Positions 48,435-55,839 of a DNA stretch of 64,000 nt are shown one piece after another. Position 1 is the stretch's first letter. The number at the start of each line of letters is the position of its first letter. Source of the stretch: Streptomyces abyssalis. GTDB lineage: Bacteria > Actinomycetota > Actinomycetes > Streptomycetales > Streptomycetaceae. A program made the translations under genes and the position numbers. The notes under the pieces are model-generated. The model made no database searches and was not told the origin of the DNA. It worked only from the letters and a program-made list of their open reading frames with translations. The stretch spans positions 539,696-603,695 of the forward strand of contig NZ_LJGT01000040.1 of NCBI RefSeq assembly GCF_001751365.1. The letters run 5' to 3'.

Positions 48435-49315
48435 GCACCCAAGTCCCCTTCAGCCGGGCCCGGTTCGAAGAGCGTCTCTTCGGCGTGCTCCGCTGGGTCG
48501 TGATCGTCTTCCTCGCACTGATCACGCTGGTGCCCTTCTACTACATGGTGCTGCTGTCGGTGAAACCCATCGACGCGCTCCTGCTGGACCCCGGCCGGCT
48601 GTGGGTGTCCACGAAGGAGTTCACCCTGAGCACGTACGAGGAGGTCCTCAGGCCGACCGCCGAGGGCGGCCAGGGATTCCTGGACATGCTCTACAACTCC
48701 GCGCTCGCCTCGGTCGGCGCCGTGGTGCTGACACTGCTCGCGGCGATTCCCGGCTCGTACGCGGTGAGCCGGCTGCGCTTCTTCGGCGGGCGGCATCTCA
48801 GCGCGCTCTTCCTCGCGGTCTACCTCTTCCCGGCGACGCTGCTGGCCGTGCCGCTCTTCGTGATGTTCGCGAAGATCGGGCTGCAGGGCAGCATCGTCGG
48901 GCTCGCGATCGTCTACATCGCGCAGACCGTGCCCGTCTCGATCTACATGCTCAGGAACTACTTCGCGACGATCCCCTTCAGCATCGAGGAGGCCGCCGCC
49001 CTGGACGGCTGTTCGCGCCTGCAGACGATCCGCAAGGTCGTACTGCCGCTCGCCGCACCGTCGTTGATGGCGACCGGCCTGTACATCTTCATGATCGCCT
49101 GGAACGAGTTCCTCTTCGCTCTGCTCTTCCTCGCGGCCACGCCGGAGAACTGGACGGTCTCGCTCGGTCTCCAGCAACTGGCCAACGGCATCGAGGTGTC
49201 CAAGACCGTGCTGATGGCAGGATCGGTCGTGCTGACCGTTCCCGTGGTGCTCCTCTTCCTCGCCGCGGAACGGCTGCTGACGGAGGGCCTCACCAGCGGT
49301 GCGGACAAGAGCTGA
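48431..49315 (+). CDS. Sugar ABC transporter permease (MalG-like)
   Basis: This is a 294-residue permease with six membrane segments: VVIVFLALITLVPFYYMVLL, NSALASVGAVVLTLLAAIPG, LFLAVYLFPATLLAVPLFVM, and the EAA loop EEAAALDGCSRL followed by VVLPLAAPSL. It forms the second half of the importer channel. The start GTG 48431 overlaps the previous stop. Six bases separate its stop from the ROK gene. No ATP-binding subunit gene is present in the operon. Confidence 0.92.
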   Translation: MSTQVPFSRARFEERLFGVLRWVVIVFLALITLVPFYYMVLLSVKPIDALLLDPGRLWVSTKEFTLSTYEEVLRPTAEGGQGFLDMLYNSALASVGAVVLTLLAAIPGSYAVSRLRFFGGRHLSALFLAVYLFPATLLAVPLFVMFAKIGLQGSIVGLAIVYIAQTVPVSIYMLRNYFATIPFSIEEAAALDGCSRLQTIRKVVLPLAAPSLMATGLYIFMIAWNEFLFALLFLAATPENWTVSLGLQQLANGIEVSKTVLMAGSVVLTVPVVLLFLAAERLLTEGLTSGADKS

Positions 49316-49321
49316 GGAGCG

Positions 49322-50602
49322 ATGACCGGAAAGCCGACAGCCGGAAGGACGACGACCGGAAAGCCCGTGGCCGGAAAGGCGGCGACCGGGAACCAGGCGA
49401 GCGCGGGACATCTGCTGCGGCTCGTACGGGACGGCAGCGCCACCACCCGAGGTGCCCTGCAACGGGCCACCGGGCTCTCCCGGTCCACCGTCGGACACCG
49501 CCTCGACCAGCTCTTCGCGGCGGGCTGGCTGCGCGAGGGCGAGGCGGCACCGGTCGAGAGCTCCGGAGGCGGACGGCCCTCCACACGGCTGGAGTTCGAC
49601 TCGGAACACGCCGTCGTGCTCGCCGCCGACCTCGGCACCCGGCACACGAGCGCCGCCGTCGTCGACCTCGCAGGCAACGTGCTGGCCGAACGCTCCGGCG
49701 AGATGCTGATCGCGGACGGCCCGGAGCACGTACTCGACGTCCTCGCGCAGTGGTTCGCCGCTCTGCTGAAGGAGACGGGCACGCCGCACGAGCGGGTGTG
49801 CGGCATGGGACTGTCCGTACCGGGCCCCGTCGACTGGGCCTCCGGTCTGGTCGTGCAGCCGCCGATCATGCCCGGCTGGGACGGATACCCGATCCGGCGG
49901 AGACTCCAGGAGGCGTGGGCGCGGCACACCGCCGCCGACGGGCCCGTGGCCGGTGTGCCGGAGGTGCCCGTACTCGTCGACAACGACGCCAACCTGATGG
50001 CCTACGCCGAACAGCGCGCCGGCCACCCGGACTGCACGGCCTTCCTGCTGGTGAAGGTCTCCACCGGCATCGGCGCGGGTGTCGTCGCCGACGGGCGGCT
50101 CTACCGGGGAACCGACGGCGGCGCGGGCGACATCGGCCACATCCGGCTGCACGACTGCCCGGAGGCGCTGTGCATGTGCGGCTCCTACGGCTGTCTGGCC
50201 GCCGTCGCCAGCGGCCGCGCACTGGCCGCCCAGCTCTCCGACGCCGGCGTCACCACCACCTCGGGCACGGGCGTACGCGACCATCTGGCCGCCGGACAGC
50301 CGGACGCGGTGCGGCTCGCACGGGAGGCGGGACGCAGGGTCGGTGAAGTGCTCGTCACCGTCGTCACGCTGCTCAACCCAGGTGTGCTGATGATCGCGGG
50401 CGATCTCGCGGGCACGCCGTTCGTCACCGGCGTACGGGAGTTGCTGTACCAGCGGGCCATGCCCCGCACGACCGCACATCTGAGCGTCGTCACCTCGCGG
50501 CTCGGCGAGCGGGCCGGTCTTCTCGGGGCCGCCGCCGTCGTCGTCGAGGACCTCTACTCGCCCGAGCGGGCCGACGCCCGTCTCGCCGCCCTCGGCCGCT
50601 GA
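49322..50602 (+). CDS. ROK-family transcriptional regulator
   Basis: This is a 426-residue NagC/XylR-type repressor. A helix-turn-helix is at about 33-75 (LLRLVRDGSATTRGALQRAT, LSRSTVGHRLDQLFAAGWL); the ROK fold follows with VVLAADLGTRHTSAAVVDLA, VLVDNDANLMAYAEQRAG (the catalytic-type Asp) and the zinc-binding CMCGSYGC. It may bind or phosphorylate the imported sugar. The N-terminal 25 residues are Thr/Gly/Lys repeats encoded by imperfect ACCGGAAAG units. As the only regulator in the island, it is the best candidate for binding the tandem repeats at 45724-45762. Confidence 0.9.
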   Translation: MTGKPTAGRTTTGKPVAGKAATGNQASAGHLLRLVRDGSATTRGALQRATGLSRSTVGHRLDQLFAAGWLREGEAAPVESSGGGRPSTRLEFDSEHAVVLAADLGTRHTSAAVVDLAGNVLAERSGEMLIADGPEHVLDVLAQWFAALLKETGTPHERVCGMGLSVPGPVDWASGLVVQPPIMPGWDGYPIRRRLQEAWARHTAADGPVAGVPEVPVLVDNDANLMAYAEQRAGHPDCTAFLLVKVSTGIGAGVVADGRLYRGTDGGAGDIGHIRLHDCPEALCMCGSYGCLAAVASGRALAAQLSDAGVTTTSGTGVRDHLAAGQPDAVRLAREAGRRVGEVLVTVVTLLNPGVLMIAGDLAGTPFVTGVRELLYQRAMPRTTAHLSVVTSRLGERAGLLGAAAVVVEDLYSPERADARLAALGR

Positions 50603-50619
50603 TCCCGGAAGGAACGCCC

Positions 50620-51609
50620 ATGACGGAGACGGAGACCGTGACGGAGGCCGGGGCGGGGGCAGGGACCGGCGCGGCCACCGAGCCCGAACCCGAGCCCGGG
50701 CACGGGACCGGGACGACCGGGGCCGAGCCGTGGACCGGTGACCCCGTACGCGTCGGACTCGTCGGCGCCGGGCCCTGGGCCCGCACCATGCACGCCCGGA
50801 TGCTGGCGGCAGGTCCGGAGACGGAACTGGTGTCGGTGTGGGCGCGCAGGCCCGAGGCCGCGGCAGAGGTCGCCGGGCCGTACGGGGCGTCCGTGGCGGC
50901 CTCCTTCGCCGAACTCCTCGACGTGTGCGAGGCGGTGGCCTTCGCCGTACCGCCCGCGGTCCAGGCCGGGCTGGCCGTACGTGCCGCCCGGGCAGGCCGG
51001 GCGCTGCTGCTGGAGAAGCCACTGGGGGAGGACCTCGCTTCGGCCCGTGCGCTCGCCGACGCCGTGGACGAGGCCGGAGCCGTCTCGCAGCTCGTCCTGA
51101 GCAAGCGGTACCACCCCGGCACCCGCGAATTCCTGTCCCGGGCACGGCGGTTGAAGGTCGCCGGCGCCCGTTCCTGCTACATACACGGAGCCTTCCTGGG
51201 CGGGGAGATGGCCACCGCCTGGCGTCTGGAGCACGGTGCGCTGCTCGATCTGGGGCCTCATCTCCTGGACCTGCTCGACCTCGCCGTCGGCCCCATAGCC
51301 GAGGTGCGCGGTACGGGGGACTCGCGGCGGTGGATCGAGCTGACCTGCGAGCACGAGAACGGCGCGGTCAGCCAGGCGTCCCTGTCCGGAGCGATACGGC
51401 TCGCCCGCGCCCGCACCAGGATCGAGCTCTACGGCGAAGAGGAGGAACTGGTCTACGACGCCGCGGAGTTGGATCCGGAGGAGGGCTGGCCGGTGCTTCG
51501 CCGCGAGTTCGCCGAGGCCGTGCGCGGCAGGCGTTCCGCGGACCCGGACGCGCGGCGGGGCCTGCGTCTGCAGGAGCTGCTGGAACAGGTACGCGGAAGC
51601 ACGGCCTGA
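50620..51609 (+). CDS. Gfo/Idh/MocA family oxidoreductase
   Basis: This is a 329-residue NAD(P)-dependent sugar dehydrogenase. GLVGAGPWA (47-54) is the Rossmann motif and EKP (132-134) the family's catalytic Lys motif; the helix after VLSKRYHPGTREFL carries further active-site residues, and LDLGPHLLDLLDLAVG has the typical GxHxxD-like His. The first 40 residues are Glu/Pro/Thr/Gly-rich and probably disordered. It ends the plus arm of the sugar island. With the MDR dehydrogenase of the other arm it gives two redox enzymes for one imported sugar, which suggests an oxidation-reduction step such as 3-keto formation. Confidence 0.87.
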   Translation: MTETETVTEAGAGAGTGAATEPEPEPGHGTGTTGAEPWTGDPVRVGLVGAGPWARTMHARMLAAGPETELVSVWARRPEAAAEVAGPYGASVAASFAELLDVCEAVAFAVPPAVQAGLAVRAARAGRALLLEKPLGEDLASARALADAVDEAGAVSQLVLSKRYHPGTREFLSRARRLKVAGARSCYIHGAFLGGEMATAWRLEHGALLDLGPHLLDLLDLAVGPIAEVRGTGDSRRWIELTCEHENGAVSQASLSGAIRLARARTRIELYGEEEELVYDAAELDPEEGWPVLRREFAEAVRGRRSADPDARRGLRLQELLEQVRGSTA

Positions 51610-51626
51610 ACGTCACCGCGTTCGGC

Positions 51627-51646
51627 CCGCGGGCCGCGGCCCGCGG
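51627..51646 (+). terminator. GC-rich hairpin after the sugar operon
   Basis: CCGCGGGCC (51627-51635) is the exact complement of GGCCCGCGG (51638-51646), 17 bases after the Gfo/Idh/MocA stop. It is likely to end that transcript. Confidence 0.55.
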
Positions 51647-51791
51647 CCCCGGACCGGATACCCCCGGTACGGCGAACCGGAGAACCGGAGAACCGCGATT
51701 CCCGCGGTCCCGGTCCTCCTGTCCGCATCGTGAGACCAAGCAGTCACCCGCAGGCGTGATTCTCGCCACCTTGATCAGTGATGCGCTCAGA

Positions 51792-51801
51792 TGAGCGCTC
51801 A
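51792..51801. promoter_or_regulatory. TGAGCGCTCA palindrome upstream of ppdK
   Basis: A perfect 10-base palindrome, identical to the one at 55031-55040 next to the response-regulator start, so the two genes may share a binding protein. Confidence 0.4.
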
Positions 51802-51915
51802 CGTGGGCGGTCAACATCTCCAAGGAGCAGACCGGGACTTTACCCGTCCTAGATTCATCCCCCGAAGGGCGTGATGACGCACAGTGCTCATCGGCGGGGA
51901 GCCGGTGGCGTGGTG

Positions 51916-51933
51916 AAGTCGTGAATTCGACTT
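51916..51933. promoter_or_regulatory. AAGTCG-N6-CGACTT palindrome upstream of ppdK
   Basis: Perfect 6-base arms flank TGAATT, 160 bases before GTG 52094. Candidate operator or leader hairpin. Confidence 0.4.
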
Positions 51934-52093
51934 GTGGAGTCGATCTTTACGGCCGTACGAGGAGGCCGCCGCCTTCGATCCTCGCCGTCCGGGTGGTTAC
52001 GGCCCTTTGGCGTACCGCTGGACGTACGTCCCTGCCTTCGATCTGGGTACGCTCCCCGCCGTCAGGCCAGCCGTCCACAAGGGGTCGAGTGCC

Positions 52094-54799
52094 GTGCCGG
52101 ATCACGATGCAGCGCAGAAGTTCGTCTACGACTTCACAGAGGGCAACAAGGACCTCAAGGACCTCCTCGGTGGCAAGGGGGCCAATCTCGCCGAGATGAC
52201 GAATCTCGGCCTCCCGGTCCCGCCGGGATTCACCATCACCACCGAGGCGTGCAAGGTCTACCTCGACAGCGGTGAGGAACCCGGCGCGCTCCGCGACGAA
52301 GTCAGCGCCCATCTCGACGCGCTGGAACGGAAGATGGGCAAGAAGCTCGGCCAGGCCGACGACCCGCTGCTGGTGTCCGTACGGTCCGGCGCGAAGTTCT
52401 CGATGCCCGGGATGATGGACACCGTCCTCAACATCGGGCTCTCCGACGACTCCGTGAACGGCCTGGCCGCGCAGTCCGGCGACGAGCGCTTCGCATGGGA
52501 CTCCTACCGCCGGCTCATCCAGATGTTCGGCGACACCGTTCTCGGCATGGACGGCGAGGTCTTCTCCGAGGCCATGGAGCAGGCCAAGAGCCTCAAGGGC
52601 GTCACCAGCGACGTCGACCTCGACACGGCGGACATGCAGATGCTGGCCGAGAAGTTCAAGCATCTGGTGCTGAAGGAGACCGGGCGGGACTTCCCGCAGG
52701 ACCCGCGCGAGCAGATGGACCTCGCCGTCAAGGCGGTCTTCGACTCGTGGAACGGCGAGCGCGCCAAGCTCTACCGCCGTCAGGAGCGCATCCCGCAGGA
52801 CCTGGGCACGGCCGTCAACGTCTGCTCGATGGTCTTCGGCAACCTCGGCCCGGACTCCGGCACCGGTGTCGCCTTCACCCGCGACCCCGCCACCGGCCAG
52901 CAGGGCGTCTACGGCGACTACCTGCAGAACGCGCAGGGCGAGGACGTCGTCGCGGGCATCCGCAACACCGTGCAGCTCGCCGAGCTGGAGCGGCTGGACA
53001 AGGCCTCGTACGACCAGCTGATGCAGATCATGGAGACCCTGGAGACCCACTACAGGGATCTGTGCGACATCGAATTCACCATCGAGAGCGGCAAGTTGTG
53101 GATGCTGCAGACGCGCGTCGGCAAGCGCACCGCAGCCGCGGCCTTCCGCATCGCCACGCAGCTCGTCGACCAGGGCCTCATCGACGAGGCCGAGGCGCTG
53201 CAGCGGGTGAACGGCAACCAGCTCGCACAGCTGATGTTCCCCCGCTTCGACAGCAACGGCGGTGTCCGGGACGCCGACGAGATCGGCTGGGGCATCGCCG
53301 CCTCGCCGGGCGCGGCCGTGGGCAAGGCCGTCTTCGACTCGTACACCGCGATCAAGTGGTCCCGTTCCGGCGAGAAGGTCATCCTCATCCGCCGCGAGAC
53401 CAACCCGGACGACCTGGACGGCATGCTCGCCGCCGAGGGCATCCTCACCTCCCGCGGCGGCAAGACCTCGCACGCCGCCGTCGTCGCACGCGGCATGGGC
53501 AAGACCTGTGTGTGCGGCGCGGAGGAGCTGGAGGTCGACACCAAGCGGCGCTGCCTGAAGACTCCGGGCGGGCAGGTCATCGAGGAGGGCGACGTCGTCT
53601 CCATCGACGGCTCCACGGGCAAGGTCTACGCCGGTGAGGTGCCGGTCGTGCCCTCGCCCGTCGTCGAGTACTTCGAGGGCCGCATGCACGCCGGGGCCGA
53701 CGACGCCGACGAGCTGGTCAAGGCCGTCCACCGGATCATGGCGTACGCGGACCGGGTGCGCCGTCTGCGTGTACGGGCCAACGCCGACAACGCCGAGGAC
53801 GGAGCACGCGCACGGCGCTTCGGAGCGCAGGGCATCGGTCTGTGCCGCACCGAGCACATGTTCCTCGGTGAGCGGCGCAGCCTCGTCGAGCGGCTCATCC
53901 TGGCGGAGTCCGAGGAGGAGCGGCACGAGGCGCTGGAGGGTCTGCTGCCGCTCCAGCAGGGCGACTTCACCGAGCTGCTGGAGTCGATGGACGGGCTGCC
54001 GGTGACGGTACGGCTGCTGGACCCGCCGCTGCACGAGTTCCTGCCGGACATCACCGAGCTGTCGGTGCGGGTCGCGCTCGCCGAGTCCCGCAGGGACGCC
54101 AACGAGAACGACCTGCGGCTGCTCCAGGCGGTGCACCGGCTGCACGAGCAGAACCCGATGCTGGGGCTGCGCGGCGTACGGCTGGGGCTCGTCGTGCCCG
54201 GCCTGTTCACGATGCAGGTACGGGCCATCGCGGAGGCCGCGGCCGAACGCAAGGCAGGCGGCGGCGACCCGCGAGCGGAGATCATGATTCCGCTGGTGGG
54301 CACCGTGCAGGAGCTGGAGATCGTCCGCGAGGAGGCGGAGGCGGTCATCGCGGAGGTCGAGGAGCGCCACGAGGTGGAGCTGAACCTCACCCTCGGCACG
54401 ATGATCGAGCTGCCCCGCGCGGCGCTGACGGCCGGCCAGATCGCCGAGTGCGCCGACTTCTTCTCCTTCGGCACCAACGACCTCACCCAGACCGTGTGGG
54501 CGTTCAGCCGGGACGACGTGGAGGCCAGCTTCTTCACCGCGTACCTGGAGAAGGGGATCTTCGGGGTCTCCCCGTTCGAGACGATCGACCGGGAGGGCGT
54601 CGGCGAACTCGTCCGGCTCGCCGTGGAGAAGGGCCGCGCGACGCGGCCCGACCTCAAGCTCGGCATCTGCGGCGAACACGGCGGCGACCCCGACTCCGTG
54701 CACTTCTTCCACGAGGTGGGGCTCGACTACGTCTCCTGCTCGCCCTTCCGCATTCCCGTCGCCCGGCTGGAGGCGGGCCGGGCGGCAGCCGCGGACTGA
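52094..54799 (+). CDS. ppdK: Pyruvate, phosphate dikinase
   Basis: PPDK interconverts pyruvate, ATP and phosphate with phosphoenolpyruvate, AMP and pyrophosphate; in actinobacteria it supports gluconeogenesis or glycolytic flux. The 901-residue protein has the full order: an ATP-grasp N-domain (FVYDFTEGNKDLKDLLGGKG, VSVRSGAKFSMPGMMDT), the swinging His domain with GGKTSHAAVVARGMGKTC near residue 465, and the PEP/pyruvate barrel with GIGLCRTEHMF, EIMIPLVGT, DFFSFGTNDLTQTVWAFSRD and the acid/base Cys in GICGEHGGD. GTG 52094 is preceded by AAGGGG at 52079-52084 and starts VPDHDAAQKFVYDF, as family proteins do. Confidence 0.96.
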   Translation: MPDHDAAQKFVYDFTEGNKDLKDLLGGKGANLAEMTNLGLPVPPGFTITTEACKVYLDSGEEPGALRDEVSAHLDALERKMGKKLGQADDPLLVSVRSGAKFSMPGMMDTVLNIGLSDDSVNGLAAQSGDERFAWDSYRRLIQMFGDTVLGMDGEVFSEAMEQAKSLKGVTSDVDLDTADMQMLAEKFKHLVLKETGRDFPQDPREQMDLAVKAVFDSWNGERAKLYRRQERIPQDLGTAVNVCSMVFGNLGPDSGTGVAFTRDPATGQQGVYGDYLQNAQGEDVVAGIRNTVQLAELERLDKASYDQLMQIMETLETHYRDLCDIEFTIESGKLWMLQTRVGKRTAAAAFRIATQLVDQGLIDEAEALQRVNGNQLAQLMFPRFDSNGGVRDADEIGWGIAASPGAAVGKAVFDSYTAIKWSRSGEKVILIRRETNPDDLDGMLAAEGILTSRGGKTSHAAVVARGMGKTCVCGAEELEVDTKRRCLKTPGGQVIEEGDVVSIDGSTGKVYAGEVPVVPSPVVEYFEGRMHAGADDADELVKAVHRIMAYADRVRRLRVRANADNAEDGARARRFGAQGIGLCRTEHMFLGERRSLVERLILAESEEERHEALEGLLPLQQGDFTELLESMDGLPVTVRLLDPPLHEFLPDITELSVRVALAESRRDANENDLRLLQAVHRLHEQNPMLGLRGVRLGLVVPGLFTMQVRAIAEAAAERKAGGGDPRAEIMIPLVGTVQELEIVREEAEAVIAEVEERHEVELNLTLGTMIELPRAALTAGQIAECADFFSFGTNDLTQTVWAFSRDDVEASFFTAYLEKGIFGVSPFETIDREGVGELVRLAVEKGRATRPDLKLGICGEHGGDPDSVHFFHEVGLDYVSCSPFRIPVARLEAGRAAAAD

Positions 54800-54907
54800 C
54801 CCGCGTCCGAGACTCCGGTCCCGGCTCCGCGTGACGAGCCGGACCGGTCTTCCCCGGCCCGCCCCGCGCCCGCGACCTCACCGGCGGCGGGACGGGCCCG
54901 GGAACCC

Positions 54908-54941
54908 GGGGGGCGGCACCTGTGCGGAGGTGCCGCCCCCC
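54908..54941 (+). terminator. Terminator after ppdK
   Basis: A 14-bp perfect stem, 54908-54921 with 54928-54941 (core GGCGGCACCT/AGGTGCCGCC), loop GTGCGG, followed by CTTGT. It separates ppdK from the two-component operon. Confidence 0.8.
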
Positions 54942-54985
54942 CTTGTGCGCCGGCGGACGGCCTCCTCGGGGCTCCCGAGGGGCAG

Positions 54986-55028
54986 GAATTCTCAGCGGAT
55001 TCACAGGAATCCCAAAGGAATCTCTCAG
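54986..55028 (+). repeat. Four direct repeats spaced 10-11 bp before the response regulator
   Basis: GAATTCTCAGC (54986-54996), GGATTCACAG (54997-55006), GAATCCCAAAG (55007-55017) and GAATCTCTCAG (55018-55028) share GAWTC-N2-CAG features. An 11-bp direct-repeat array is the typical binding site of an OmpR/PhoB-type regulator, so autoregulation is likely. Confidence 0.55.
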
Positions 55029-55030
55029 GG

Positions 55031-55040
55031 TGAGCGCTCA
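55031..55040. promoter_or_regulatory. TGAGCGCTCA palindrome at the two-component operon start
   Basis: The same perfect 10-mer occurs at 51792-51801 upstream of ppdK. Here it lies 10 bases before ATG 55051 and overlaps an alternative GTG start at 55030. Confidence 0.4.
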
Positions 55041-55050
55041 CTCTGAGCAT

Positions 55051-55839
55051 ATGAACGAGACCGCCGCTCCCCGGGACCATGCCTGCCGCGTCCTCGTTGT
55101 GGACGATGAGGACGCGCTCAGCGACCTGCTGTCGATGGCACTGCGCTACGAGGGGTGGGAGACGCGGGCCGAGGGCGACGGCACCTCGGCGTTGCGCACC
55201 GCTCGCGAGTGGCGGCCGGACGCGGTGGTGCTGGATGTGATGCTGCCGGACATGGACGGGCTGGCGGTGCTCGGCGGGCTGCGGCGGGCGTTGCCCGAGG
55301 TTCCCGTCCTGTTTCTGACGGCCAGGGACGCCGTGGAGGACCGTATCGCCGGACTGACGGCGGGCGGCGACGACTACGTCACCAAGCCCTTCTCCATCGA
55401 AGAGCTCGTTGCCCGGCTGCGTGGGCTGCTGCGCCGGTCGGGTGCGCTGAGCGTGCGGCCGGAGTCGGTGCTCGTCGTCGGCGACCTCACGTTGGACGAG
55501 GAGAGCCACGAGGTGGCGCGGGGCGGCAGCGAGATCGAGCTGACGGCGACGGAGTTCGAGCTGCTGCGCTATCTGATGCGCAACCCGCGGCGGGTGCTGA
55601 GCAAGGCGCAGATACTGGACCGGGTGTGGAGCTACGACTTCGGTGGCCGCGCGAATGTCGTGGAGCTCTACGTCTCATATCTGCGCCGGAAGATCGACGC
55701 CGGGCGGCAGCCGATGATCCACACGCGCCGGGGCGCCGGATATCTCATCAAGGCCGCGTCCGGTGAGCATGCCGGGATCACGGCTCGCGCGGGATCCCTG
55801 AGCCCGTCCGGCGGGCTCGCGGGGGAGGACGAGCGGTGA
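55051..55839 (+). CDS. OmpR-family response regulator
   Basis: This is a 262-residue regulator. The receiver domain is CRVLVVDDEDALSDLLSMAL with phospho-acceptor Asp62 (VVLDVMLPDMDG) and the conserved Lys in VTKPFSIEELVARL. The C-terminal winged helix (about 145-235) has LTATEFELLRYLMRNPRRVL, VWSYDFGGRANVVELYVSYL and RRKIDAGRQPMIHTRRGAGY. ATG 55051 is used; GTG 55030 with AGGA 10 bases upstream is an in-frame alternative. It overlaps the kinase gene by 4 bases (GTGA) and heads an operon with two membrane glycosyltransferase-type genes, which suggests it controls surface glycosylation. Confidence 0.93.
   Translation: MNETAAPRDHACRVLVVDDEDALSDLLSMALRYEGWETRAEGDGTSALRTAREWRPDAVVLDVMLPDMDGLAVLGGLRRALPEVPVLFLTARDAVEDRIAGLTAGGDDYVTKPFSIEELVARLRGLLRRSGALSVRPESVLVVGDLTLDEESHEVARGGSEIELTATEFELLRYLMRNPRRVLSKAQILDRVWSYDFGGRANVVELYVSYLRRKIDAGRQPMIHTRRGAGYLIKAASGEHAGITARAGSLSPSGGLAGEDER

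Larger units (their letters stand above)
51610..52093. other. 484-base upstream region of ppdK
   Basis: No convincing gene lies here. It holds the hairpin at 51627-51646, GGAGAACC direct repeats near 51670-51690, TGAGCGCTCA at 51792-51801, TAGATT at 51850-51855 (a possible -10 element without a clear -35) and the AAGTCG-N6-CGACTT palindrome at 51916-51933. The frame of ppdK stays open back to 51932 but has no family-like sequence before GTG 52094. Confidence 0.5.

Noticed and set aside
48389..51145. Antisense open frame of about 918 codons across permease, ROK and Gfo/Idh/MocA genes
   Set aside because: It crosses three well-supported genes and shows only Arg/Pro/Gly-rich low-complexity sequence.
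51947..54712. Antisense open frame of about 920 codons across ppdK
   Set aside because: It mirrors the highly conserved ppdK gene and has no recognisable domain; antisense frames are commonly open in such GC-rich DNA.
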